A stretch of 64,000 nt of DNA, from the NCBI GenBank assembly GCA_032878915.1, contig JAVQMG010000114.1, positions 17,441,501 to 17,505,500 on the forward strand, read 5' to 3'. Numbering within the stretch: position 1 is the stretch's first letter; each line of letters opens with the position of its first letter. A model generated the notes under the pieces. That model saw only the letters and a list, made by a program, of their open reading frames with translations. It had not been told where the DNA came from and did no database searches. This DNA is from Castanopsis chinensis (lineage: Eukaryota; Streptophyta; Magnoliopsida; Fagales; Fagaceae). Position numbers and translations under genes: made by a program. This document shows, piece by piece, positions 1-8,558 of this stretch.

Positions 1-448
1 TTATGTGCTATGCAAATAGGAGAATTTTTTGGAATCTGCAATTTCGCCGTTTTGTGAATGATCAAGAGTCACACTCGTTGGATTCGTGTATGGCTTTGAT
101 CTATTCCACAAAGGTGCAGGGTGTAGGTCCTGACAAGCTTTGTTGGAAGCTAGCCAGCAAGAGAGGTTTCGAGGTGAGAGGGTATTATCACTCCCCCCCC
201 CCCCCCCCCCCCCCCACCCCCACCCCCACCCCCACCCCGGTCTCTGAGGTTATGTGCTATGCAAATAGGAGAATTTTTTGGAATCTGCAATTTCGCCGTT
301 TTGTGAATGATCAAGAGTCACACTCGTTGGATTCGTGTATGGCTTTGATCTATTCCACAAAAGTGCGGGGTGTAGGTTCTGACAAGCTTTGTTGGAAGCT
401 AGCCAGCAGGAGAGGTTTCGAGGTGAGAGGGTATTATCACTCCCTTTC
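1..448. repeat. Tandem duplication, 249-bp period, with C-rich microsatellite
   Basis: Bases 1 to about 198 recur at 250 to about 447 with only a few differences. The period is 249 bases, a multiple of three, so the LINE frame is kept. The copies are separated by a poly(C) run that grades into CACCC repeats at about 191-237. Confidence 0.85.
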
Positions 449-968
449 TCCCCCCACCTTCCCTTGGAAAATGATTTGGCAATCAAAGGTTTTCCCCCGG
501 GTTGCTTTTTTCTCGTGGTCTGCTGCTCTAAGCAAGATTCTTACTATTGATGATCTTCGGAAAAGGCACTTTGTTGTTGTTGAGTGGTGTTATATGTGCA
601 AAAGATGTGGAGAATTTGTAGATCATCTCCTCCTTCACTGTCCTATAGCTTATGAGATGTGGAGCATGGTCTTTTGCTTGTTTGGTATTTGTTGAGTGAT
701 GCCGCAAAAGGTAGTGGATTTGTTGGATTGTTGGGCTTGCAATTTCAGGCGTCATCACAATATAGTGATTTGGAGGATGGTGCCGCATTATTTGATGTGG
801 TGTATCTGGCGGGAACGGAATTCTAGAAACTTTGAGGGTCACGAGCGGTCCATTCTTGAGTTTAAGTCTTTTTTCTTTTTTACTCTTCTCGAATGGTGTT
901 TAGTTTTACCATCTTTTTCTCATCTTTCCTTTCCTGTTTTGCTTGATCGTTGTAATTTGGTTTCCTGA
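3..968 (+). pseudogene. LINE ORF2 C-terminus (zf-RVT domain), one stop
   Basis: The reading frame encodes the C-terminal end of a LINE polyprotein. From about 465 it runs through PWKMIWQSKVFPRVAFFSW, then a zinc-binding CYMC...HLLLHC cluster and DHLLLHC, followed after a stop by the WCIWRERNSRNFE motif usual at the LINE C-terminus. The frame is broken once by TGA at 693-695, where the family normally has Trp (FGIxWV), so TGG to TGA is likely. The first 450 bases are a tandem duplication, so upstream residues are present twice. There is no credible independent gene here; it is the remains of the mobile element. Confidence 0.7.
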
Positions 969-1343
969 TGTTTTTGCCTCTTTAGTACATTTCCTATGTA
1001 CGGGGCTGTGTTCTTCTTTTATATATTTTTTTCGTTACTTATCAAAAAAATAATAATAATAATATAATTGGAGGCATATATATAAGACTTTAAGTTTTCA
1101 ATTATGTGGTGTCCAATATCTTAACTGATTGGTTCCTCCTAAGTCCTAACCAAATGGATTTATCACTAGAAGCATAACAAATTATTGAAAAGGTACTAGA
1201 ATAAGGGAATTAGGGAAAAAAAAAAAAAAGTACATATCATACCAGCAAAACCCGAACCAATGGACAAAACAGAGGAGCACTGGCCCTTAGGCATCAGCTT
1301 GCCACCAAAACATAGCAGAGGGGATGAAGCCGTCAACTTTTTC

Positions 1344-4259
1344 TCACATAGTTCGGTCCAGAGGTGGATAGACTTGGAGCTTATATCCATCACTCGGCTG
1401 CAACTGTTGAAGCACATTTGCCAATTGACGACATGGATGTAAAACTTCCACATCCCGCAAGCCAGTTAAGGACCATAGTTCCTCTGGGGGCAAACAATCA
1501 AACAGGCAACGCTCAACGACCAAACGTTGGAGGCTTGGCATTGCACCTGTCTCCATAGTCCATTGTAAAACATGCATATCCACCATTTTAAGGACTTCAA
1601 GTTTACTAAAACTGCTTTCATTCAAATTGAGTCTGATGTCCATGTAGACATGATTGGCCCTTCCTGTTACTGCTTTGAGTATTCGAAGGTTGGTAAGGCA
1701 ACCCAACACTCTCATGATGGCTTCTGATAAGTCTGCGTCTACCAAGGTTATCTTTGTGAGTGACAATTGAAATGAGATTGGACTTGAAAGCTTGAAATGT
1801 CTATAAATCTTCAAAGTCTGCAGCTCATGCAAGGGTCGTAGGCTTGACAAAAGCTCTGAATCCACCTCTTTTAAAGAAAACAATCCTGTTTTTTTTTTTG
1901 GTAAGTAAAACAATCCTAATTTTCTTATATTAGGAAATCTGGCCTTGGCAAAGAGACTCTCACTGTCTTGATTTATAGCAATACCAGTAAGGACTTGAAG
2001 ATTGGATAAAGCTATTTCATTTCCAGTTCTAGGTAGAGATATTGGCCCATCCATGCACAAATGTCTTAATTTTTGTAGCTTCCATATCCCCTTTGGCAAG
2101 CATTGTATTGTAGATTTTCCCCCTTCTTTTGCTGACTCAAAATTTCTCATGTCCAGAGTCTCTAGATTGCAAAGGTTGCATATTGATTCTGGAATGACTT
2201 GACGCTTATAAGATTGAATGCTCAAGTATCTTAAAAGGATCATATTTTCAATACTTTTTGGGATTAAGCAACAAATGCCCATATTTCTAAGGTCTACCAC
2301 CCGAACCAACTTGTTACTTTCCGATAGTTTATCAAGAGGACTCTTGTGCCCAGCAACCCCCCCAAAGTGTATTAAAGGAATCTCGTGCCTAGCAACCCCC
2401 CCAAAACCTATTAAAGAACGAATATTTGACGGCTCACAATGGTTGGCAGAATTGTATAGATGGTTGGCATGGTGGATGGAAATCCTACGAGATTTGCTCA
2501 TGGGTGAAAGGTTAACATCTGAACGAACCTCAAGAAATTTCTCTTCAGTGCTCTCCGATATACAGAGGTCTCGTAGAAGATCATGGATACGACATGTTTT
2601 GACTCCTCCATCTATCCTTTTCGCTGCCACTTGAATCAAGCTCCGATCAATGAGTTCCTCCAAGTAGTCCAGAGCAACATCCTCTTTTTTTCTCATCCCA
2701 GTTTGCTGTATGAATCCCTCAGCTATCCAAAGTTGGATCAATTGCCTCATAGGTATCTCAAAGTCTTCTGGGTAGATACCAAAATATAAAAAGCATGGTT
2801 TCAACTCTAGGGGTAAGTGGTTGTAGCTTAGAGCCAATATGTCTCTGCAAGATGATCTTTTCTGAGCCAGACACCAATTAACATGGCCATTCAATTTTGA
2901 CCATGTCCGACGAGTTTGATCCTTTTTCGCCAAAAGACCCCCCAATACCACTATAGCAAGTGGTAAACCACGGCAACTTACCACAAGTTGTTTCCCTATA
3001 TCTTCAAGTCCTTGAGGACATGTACCTCCCCGGAACGCCTTCTTACAGAATAATTCCCAACTTTTATCTTTTTCAAGAAATGGGAGTTCATACGGGGCAC
3101 TCTTTGAATGTATTGCTACTTCTTTTATTCTGCTAGTGATCAATAGTCTACTTCTGTTCAGATCATTAGGAAAGGCAGTACTTACCTCATCCCATAGTTC
3201 AGTTTTCCAGACGTCGTCCATGACAAGTAGGTACTTCTTGTCTTTCAAGCATCTGAACAACACAGTTTTCAATTCATCGTCATCCATATCTTCCCATCCT
3301 TCTCCATTCTTTTTGTAAATATCTTTCACGAAATCTGACAATGAACTTTTCAAAGGACGGTCTTGTATGTGTTCCAAGAATCCAAATAATTCCATTTTAA
3401 ATTCTTCGTCATTCTTTTCCTCAATACCTTTCAAGTTTTCAACTAGTGTCCCTTTCAGCATATCTTTATTTGCGCTATACTTAGCTTTCAAACCATGGAG
3501 TAATTCGTCTTTCAATTCAGCTTTTAAGATAAATTTTTTCAGCTTTGGCATTGGAGCCACGCCCTTCAAAATTTCAAGCAACAGGTCTCTGACTTTATAC
3601 TCTTGAGAGACATAAACCCATCCACGGAAATCAAAGCAGCTCTTGACATCATTGTTGTTGTAGATCTTCCTAGCAAGAGTGGTCTTACCTAAGCCACCCA
3701 TGCCTATGATTGATACAACATTAAGTTCCAAACTCCCTTCAGTAAGTTGCTTCATCAATGCCTGTGTGTCATGACCAAAGCCCACCACGTGATCTTCCTC
3801 TACATATCTCCTGCGCCTATGAAGTATCTCCGCTGCTTCTGTAATTGCTCCAGATGATTCAGCTATTTCTATGCCGTAGTTGCTCATATTGTTGTTAATT
3901 CCGTTCATGACATTCTTGATTCTCTCTATCTCGTTTGCAACCTCGCGAAGAGCGCTTGCTCTGTCATAGGAATGGATTGCCTGCCCCAGAAAGTTTCTTT
4001 TCCTGTGGTTTGTCTCCGTCACGAAGAATGTATCAATAACATCCTCAGCGTCGTAGGCTACGTCCCTGATTTGACTGACTAGCTCCTTCACCAAATTGTC
4101 ATGTCGTTTCCCTGCAGTCTTTTGGAGGAAGATGTTCATCAGAGACAGATCGTTCTTAAGTAACCTGACTTGATCCTCTACTCCATATAGCAATTTTGCT
4201 TCTTGGGTGAGCAACTGAGTCAAGTTCTCCAATAGGAGCGTCACAACATTGTCTGCCAT
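1344..4259 (-). CDS. NLR1: CC-NB-ARC-LRR disease resistance protein, RPP13/RPM1-like
   Basis: Single-exon 971-residue intracellular immune receptor, intact from ATG to stop. The N-terminus (MADNVVTLLLENLTQLLTQE) resembles the MADA motif of cell-death-executing CNLs. An Rx-type coiled coil follows with an EDVID-type motif at about 72-76. NB-ARC motifs are in order: P-loop GMGGLGKTT 186-194, RNBS-A near 209-221, kinase-2 LLVMDDVW 344-351, RNBS-B 370-377, GLPLAI 431-436, RNBS-D CFLYFGIYPEDFEI 489-502, MHD-equivalent IHD 558-560. Leucine-rich repeats fill about 610-971. Two oddities: the RNBS-A to kinase-2 linker is about 80 residues longer than usual, and the LRR holds a 10-residue insertion of LINE origin. 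It is divergent from NLR2, which starts 13.5 kb away. In this family ATP binding and effector sensing lead to cell death; specificity cannot be read from sequence. Confidence 0.93.
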   Translation of the reverse strand: MADNVVTLLLENLTQLLTQEAKLLYGVEDQVRLLKNDLSLMNIFLQKTAGKRHDNLVKELVSQIRDVAYDAEDVIDTFFVTETNHRKRNFLGQAIHSYDRASALREVANEIERIKNVMNGINNNMSNYGIEIAESSGAITEAAEILHRRRRYVEEDHVVGFGHDTQALMKQLTEGSLELNVVSIIGMGGLGKTTLARKIYNNNDVKSCFDFRGWVYVSQEYKVRDLLLEILKGVAPMPKLKKFILKAELKDELLHGLKAKYSANKDMLKGTLVENLKGIEEKNDEEFKMELFGFLEHIQDRPLKSSLSDFVKDIYKKNGEGWEDMDDDELKTVLFRCLKDKKYLLVMDDVWKTELWDEVSTAFPNDLNRSRLLITSRIKEVAIHSKSAPYELPFLEKDKSWELFCKKAFRGGTCPQGLEDIGKQLVVSCRGLPLAIVVLGGLLAKKDQTRRTWSKLNGHVNWCLAQKRSSCRDILALSYNHLPLELKPCFLYFGIYPEDFEIPMRQLIQLWIAEGFIQQTGMRKKEDVALDYLEELIDRSLIQVAAKRIDGGVKTCRIHDLLRDLCISESTEEKFLEVRSDVNLSPMSKSRRISIHHANHLYNSANHCEPSNIRSLIGFGGVARHEIPLIHFGGVAGHKSPLDKLSESNKLVRVVDLRNMGICCLIPKSIENMILLRYLSIQSYKRQVIPESICNLCNLETLDMRNFESAKEGGKSTIQCLPKGIWKLQKLRHLCMDGPISLPRTGNEIALSNLQVLTGIAINQDSESLFAKARFPNIRKLGLFYLPKKKTGLFSLKEVDSELLSSLRPLHELQTLKIYRHFKLSSPISFQLSLTKITLVDADLSEAIMRVLGCLTNLRILKAVTGRANHVYMDIRLNLNESSFSKLEVLKMVDMHVLQWTMETGAMPSLQRLVVERCLFDCLPPEELWSLTGLRDVEVLHPCRQLANVLQQLQPSDGYKLQVYPPLDRTM
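1877..1917 (-). mobile_element. Micro-insertion of a LINE 3' end inside NLR1 coding sequence
   Basis: An 11-bp direct repeat, AAAACAATCCT, occurs at 1877-1887 and 1907-1917. Between them lie 19 bases which on the gene strand read ACTTACC followed by eleven A and a C. That matches the 3' end of the LINE at the left edge of the window (ACTTATCAAAAAAA). Insert plus one repeat is 30 bases, so the frame is kept and about ten residues (around YLPKKKTGLF) are added to the LRR near residue 785. Confidence 0.75.
2337..2411 (-). repeat. Short in-frame duplication in the NLR1 LRR region
   Basis: NLR1 residues about 617-642 read GFGGVARHEIPLI and then HFGGVAGHKSPLD. At DNA level CCCAGCAACCCCCCCAAA and CCTAGCAACCCCCCCAAA recur about 39 bases apart, so 13 residues were tandemly duplicated. 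Confidence 0.7.
3231..3587 (-). repeat. Degenerate triplication in the NB-ARC linker of NLR1
   Basis: NLR1 residues about 225-343, between RNBS-A and kinase-2, contain three similar acidic-amphipathic units: AELKDELLHGLKAK (247-260), DEEFKMELFGFLEHI (284-298) and DDELKTVLFRCLKDK (327-341). Each is preceded by a segment of the type DLLLEILKG, DMLKGTLVENLKG or LKSSLSDFVKD. Related proteins normally have one such unit directly before kinase-2, so this looks like repeated in-frame duplication of about 110-bp units that have since diverged. Confidence 0.65.
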
Positions 4260-4431
4260 ATCCCTTGTGCTTCTATAAGACTAACTAGCCACACCACCAA
4301 CCACAACAACAATAATCACCACCACCACGCCATACCATGCCACACTCAACAACAACCACCAAAACCCAATAACATTAAATCAACAACCACCGCAAATCAC
4401 AACACAACCAACACCCAGAAACAGCAAAACG
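4260..4431. other. 5' flank of NLR1, CA-rich, no motif recognised
   Basis: The sequence just upstream of the NLR1 ATG is rich in CAACCACC-type repeats on the plus strand. No convincing TATA box was identified. This stretch has no counterpart in the duplicate at 46 kb. Confidence 0.4.
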
Positions 4432-5689
4432 CACCCAAAAACCACCGCCAACCACCAAAGAACCACTGCCACACACTTAAAATCGCACCCAACAACCACA
4501 AAAATCCACAACACCCAAACCCATCAACCACCACGTCTGCTGCAAGCCACGAGCGACAAACACTGTGACCAAACCGCAAACCAAGAACTAAACCACGAAG
4601 CAAGCAACAAAGCAAACCCAGATCCGAACCACTAACCACTGCCACCCTAACCTAAATTGGGAAGAAAACCCAACAAAAATTAACCCATGAAGCCCATGAA
4701 TTTAGAACGAACACCATGATCCACTCCCAACAAACCCAATCAACCAAAAACCCAAAAATCTAAGACCAGCGACAAAAGCCAAATGCGAAAGAGAGAGAGA
4801 GAAAGAGAACTCACGCCACCGTGCCGCCGCCTTGGACTTGATCTGATCAGGGCGATGGGTTCACGATGAGCCGATGGCTTTCAGGTGGACGGGTTCAGAG
4901 CCGATGGTTTTCAGGTGATGTGCTCTGCGATTTGGGAGTGAGCTGATAATGGGTGTTGTCTTGGTTTGAGTTTGGCTGAAACGGTGTGGCATCATTAAGC
5001 TTGAGTTTTTTTTTTTGAGAAGCATTAAGCTTGAGTTTTGAGTTTATTTATTTATTTATGAGAGCTCCAGCTCAGGACACCAATTATCCCCTATTCATCG
5101 TAAGAAACTTTATCAGTTAATTTGATAAATAAATAAATAAATAATTTATCACTTAATTGCAAAAATTAACTTAGCGTGAATTGCTCCGGGTGTAAAATTA
5201 AAGGTGAAAATCACATTTTCGTCCATATATTTTTACCCGATTTTCATTTTCGTCCCTAACTTTTATTTCCACAACTTTTAGTCCCTATTCTGGAAAACGC
5301 GTCTCATTTTTGTCCCTGCCGTTACATCAGAAACGGAAAATGCACACGTGGCAAACGGAGTGCCCTATTAAGCTGACGTGGCCATTAAAATAATAATAAA
5401 AAATGCCACGTTAGCATTTAATTTAAAAATAATAATTTATTAATTTTAACTAAATAAAAAAAACAGAATTAAAAACACAAAAACACATGAATTGAGATCT
5501 AAGTATGTTTTGAACAAAAACATCAAGAACACAAACCCAGCTACAATGTCACAAACCCAGAAATTTAAAAAAAAAAAAATCAAAATAAACCAATATTATT
5601 AGCTTCACTCCGTTGCTACTGTGGCTGTTGCTGTTGCTGTTGTTGTTCGGATTCTTTGATTTTCAAACCGTTTGATCTGATTCCACCAC

Positions 5690-5995
5690 TCAAAATCGCC
5701 TGGTGATCGCAGAGACTCCTTTGAAGAAAGTGAGCCTCTTGGCGAGCTGTGACAGAAACAAATCGAGCAAGAGCAGAGATCCATCGGAAAGAATGAGAAA
5801 CTTCGCGATCTCGGGGAGGACGATAATGCGATCAATCGGGGAACCGTCGCCGACCATAATGGCTTGCAAAAAAGAGGTGGTTTTGGGAGAGGATTGGAGG
5901 AGAATTAGGGTTCCGGCAAGAGTTCCGATGTAGATGAAGGTTTGGGAATCAGAGACAGTGGAGATGGTGAGGGATCGGGTCGGGGATTTTGACAA
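5690..5995 (-). pseudogene. Captured fragment of a VPS3/TRAP1 (TGFBRAP1-like) gene
   Basis: The minus-strand frame reads about 100 residues, including SDSQTFIYIGTLAGTLILL, VLPEIAKFLILSDGSLLLL and LAKRLTFFKGVSAITRRF. This matches my memory of the N-terminal CNH (citron homology) region of plant Vps39/TRAP1-type vacuolar sorting proteins, which act as tethering-complex subunits at endosomes and vacuoles. Only first-exon sequence is present. There is no ATG at the frame start (it opens with TTG) and the frame stops at once after the conserved block. It lies entirely inside the Pack-MULE, so it is a transduplicated fragment, not a working gene. The family assignment needs a protein search. Confidence 0.6.
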
Positions 5996-6203
5996 CGACG
6001 ACCTCGTTGAGAGGCATACAGAGAGCCCGATGAACCAAAGCGCTCACGCCGGAACCGACCTCTTCAGTGATCAATGATGATGATTGACAAGGATTTTTAT
6101 ATTTCTTTCTTCTATTTTTTGTGTGGTTTGTTTGTTTGTACGTTTAATTTTTCTTCTCAAATCTCCAGATTTCTCGTGAATTTTGTCTCCTTTGTCTGTT
6201 TTT

Positions 6204-6205
<2 letters not shown>

Positions 6206-6254
<49 letters not shown>
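6206..6254. repeat. (GA)n microsatellite within the Pack-MULE
   Basis: About 24 uninterrupted GA units, followed downstream at about 6289-6309 by a poly(T) run. Confidence 0.95.
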
Positions 6255-6258
<4 letters not shown>

Positions 6259-6911
6259 CGAAGCTATCGGATTGGCGATGGAGTTTGGTTTTTTTTTTTT
6301 TTTTTTTTAAATTTCTGGGTTTGTGACATTGTTGCTGGGTTTGTATTCTTGATGTTCTTGTTCAAAACAAACTTAGATCTCAATTCATGTGTTTTTTAGT
6401 TTTTAATTCTGTTTTTTTATTTTTTTATTTAGTTAAAATTAATAAATTATTTTTTTAAAATTAAATGCTGATGTGGCATTTTTTATTATTATTTTAATGG
6501 CCACGTCAGCTCAACAGGGCACTCCATTTGCCACGTGTGTATTTTTCGTTTCTGATGTAACGGCAGGGACAAAAACAAAACGCGTTTTCCAGAATAAGGA
6601 CTAAAAGTGGTGGAAATAAAAGTTAGAGACGAAAATGAAAATCTGGTGAAAATGTAAGGACAAAAATGTGGTTTTCGCCAAAATTAAATTTGTGAAACTT
6701 TAGAATGTAAAATTAAAATAATTTTAAATTTTAGAGGTATACTTTGTAATTCATCCTTTTAATGAGTGGTGCCCTAAAAGGTAAGAGATGAGATTCTAAT
6801 GAGCGATGTGTTTAAGTCACAAAAATAGTATTTTGGCATCCTAATAAAGTAAAATTTTTTTTTGAATACCAGATTTTAATGCTCTTATTGATAGAATATC
6901 GCTGTGTAGAG

Positions 6912-6916
<5 letters not shown>

Positions 6917-6944
<28 letters not shown>
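6917..6944. repeat. (TA)n microsatellite
   Basis: A run of about 14 TA units. The duplicate at about 48043 has only a few units, so it expanded in copy A or contracted in copy B. Confidence 0.9.
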
Positions 6945-6948
<4 letters not shown>

Positions 6949-7204
6949 ACAAGCTTTTATTTCATGAAACTACATAAAAATGTGTGGAAAGTGAAAGGCG
7001 AGACCACGAGAGTAAAAAATGAAAGTAAAAAGCTAGATTGTGCAGAATAGCATAAGGCCAAAATTTTGCTCAACCAGTCTGAGTTCACCCAAATCTATGT
7101 ATGCATTCATTCTGCATAATGCATTGTTGGCTTGTTACTATGGTAACCATGGGTATAACCATGGGCACTTTAGCTATGCATTTCACTAGTTTATTATTTC
7201 TTTG

Positions 7205-8035
7205 TGTAAAGTCACAATTTGCACCTAAACCCAAAAGTGAATAGGGGATCGGTCCAATATGCCCAATACAATGAAATTTATAGAGAGTGGTATTGAAATC
7301 TAAGTTCTAGTGAGGTTAGACAACAGAGAATGATAAGCTAGATTACCACATTTCATGCAACGAACTGTTTACGTAACAGAATTTGTCCCAGACTCAGGCC
7401 GAGGATGAATTGTGCTATCTTTCTTTCTGTCTTACAAAAATAGATTACCAGTATCAATCTTAATGTTTACAATCTTCCTCCCTTCTTTCTTCTGATCCTT
7501 TTCCTAAATGTCTCCCTTTACCATTTATATCAGCCTCCTTCTTCTCTCCATCCTTCACGTATGGATCAAATTATTGATTTAGATACTTGTCCCATCTCAC
7601 TCTTCCTAAAGTCTTTGGAGGCAGTTGTAAGGCTGAACTCTGATGCTCATCACTTCCCCATTAATGCGGCCAGAGAAGTAGTTGCAGGACATTCAATGCA
7701 GTGATAGCAGCCTTTTCTTAGATATTTCTTAGCCTTTCTTCCTATATCCTACTTCTGCCATGCCTACCCTTACATTTAGGATCTTCTAGAATACTGCATT
7801 TGGACATTAGACTATCCTTTTCAATCTCAGCTTTGTGTAACCGAGGACACTCCTGTCCTCGGACTTCTTTCTTTAGATAACCCTAACCAGATATGACTCC
7901 TTCCCTTATCAGTATTTCCTTATGGGTGGACATTCCTATATCCTTGGACCAATCAATGTTTTCGGATTGGGTCTTTAGCCCAACAAACAATCTTGGGCCA
8001 ACCCAACACGAACACCTGGGCCCAACAACCCCACA
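7205..8035 (-). mobile_element. 3' LTR of a Tat-type Ty3/gypsy element, minus orientation
   Basis: On the minus strand the repeat begins TGTGGGG (8035) and ends ...CTTTACA (7205). The inner boundary carries AGCCCCTCAA on the plus strand (8037-8046), the complement of the same polypurine tract and LTR start seen at 41401-41416 of the complete element. The LTR end also resembles that element (TGTAAAGTCACAA against TGTAAGGACACAA on the plus strand, then AATTTATAGAGAGTGG). The left junction follows CTTTG at 7200-7204, which is where copy B at about 48332 continues uninterrupted. The matching 5' LTR is absent. Confidence 0.8.
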
Positions 8036-8309
8036 ATAGCCCCTCAAGATTCTCATTCCTACTTCAGGAGGAAAAGAGGATCTCGACACATGTCACTGTT
8101 AATCTGCATTCACCATACCTCTTCGCTGACAATGATGACATCCTTGAATTGCCTACTGCACATCCTTGATGTTTCGAAATGTGGAGCGTCCCTTAATTAA
8201 ACTCTGACGGCTCCCTGTCCCTCAAGTTTAGCAACACGATGCACATCCAACGGTGGAGGATTGCACTGGAACATAAGCGGGAAGCTTCCTGCTTCATAAC
8301 TCTCACTGA

Positions 8310-8317
8310 TATAAATA
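8310..8317 (+). promoter_or_regulatory. Candidate TATA box of the retrotransposon antisense gene
   Basis: TATAAATA lies about 240 bases upstream of the ATG at 8559, inside the element between the polypurine tract and the antisense gene. The 8036-8558 interval otherwise shows no open frame. A promoter role is inferred from position and motif only. Confidence 0.35.
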
Positions 8318-8558
8318 TCAACAATTCAAACCCTCTTATACACTACAACACTCATACAATGTATCTGCCAACCTTTGCGATCTACACATGCCCTCACACT
8401 TTCCAAGAATTAGGGCAAGTTGGTTTTTTGTTCTAAAGTAAGTATTCCCAAAATTTTTATTCATTATCGTTATTCATATTCCTTCTTTCTTATGTTTCTC
8501 TTTCCTCAGTTCACCTACTTTTTAACTCTTCAACCATACCTATAGCCCACTCGTACAA

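Larger units (their letters stand above)
1..1064 (+). mobile_element. L1-type LINE, 3' terminal fragment
   Basis: This is the 3' part of a non-LTR retrotransposon that enters from the left edge of the window. The coding part ends with a reverse-transcriptase-associated zinc-binding region, followed by an untranslated tail that finishes in TTACTTATCAAAAAAA and (TAA)n at about 1035-1064, a typical plant LINE 3' end. A target-site duplication cannot be checked because the 5' end lies outside the window. The same 3' terminal motif reappears as a tiny insertion inside NLR1 at 1888-1906. Confidence 0.75.
5203..6679. mobile_element. Pack-MULE (non-autonomous Mutator-like element)
   Basis: The element has terminal inverted repeats about 370 bases long. 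The left end reads GGTGAAAATCACATTTTCGT and the reverse complement of the right end reads GGCGAAAACCACATTTTTGT. It is flanked by an exact 9-bp duplication, AAAATTAAA, at 5194-5202 and 6680-6688. The duplicate locus at about 47785 has this site once and uninterrupted, which is a natural empty site. The interior (about 5580-6300) carries a captured gene fragment and a (GA)n tract at about 6206-6254. No transposase is encoded. Confidence 0.93.

Noticed and set aside
1196..1453. Minus-strand 85-codon frame overlapping the end of NLR1
   Set aside because: Out of frame with the LRR and with no motif; the NLR1 stop is well supported.
4397..4645. 82-codon minus-strand frame conserved in copy B (46333-46584)
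   Set aside because: Conservation follows from the DNA duplication. The frame is a W/L/G-rich reading of CCACCAC repeats and its C-terminus changes completely at the 46382 border.
5703..5933. Plus-strand frame inside the Pack-MULE
   Set aside because: Shadow of the minus-strand VPS3-like fragment, which shows the recognisable motifs.
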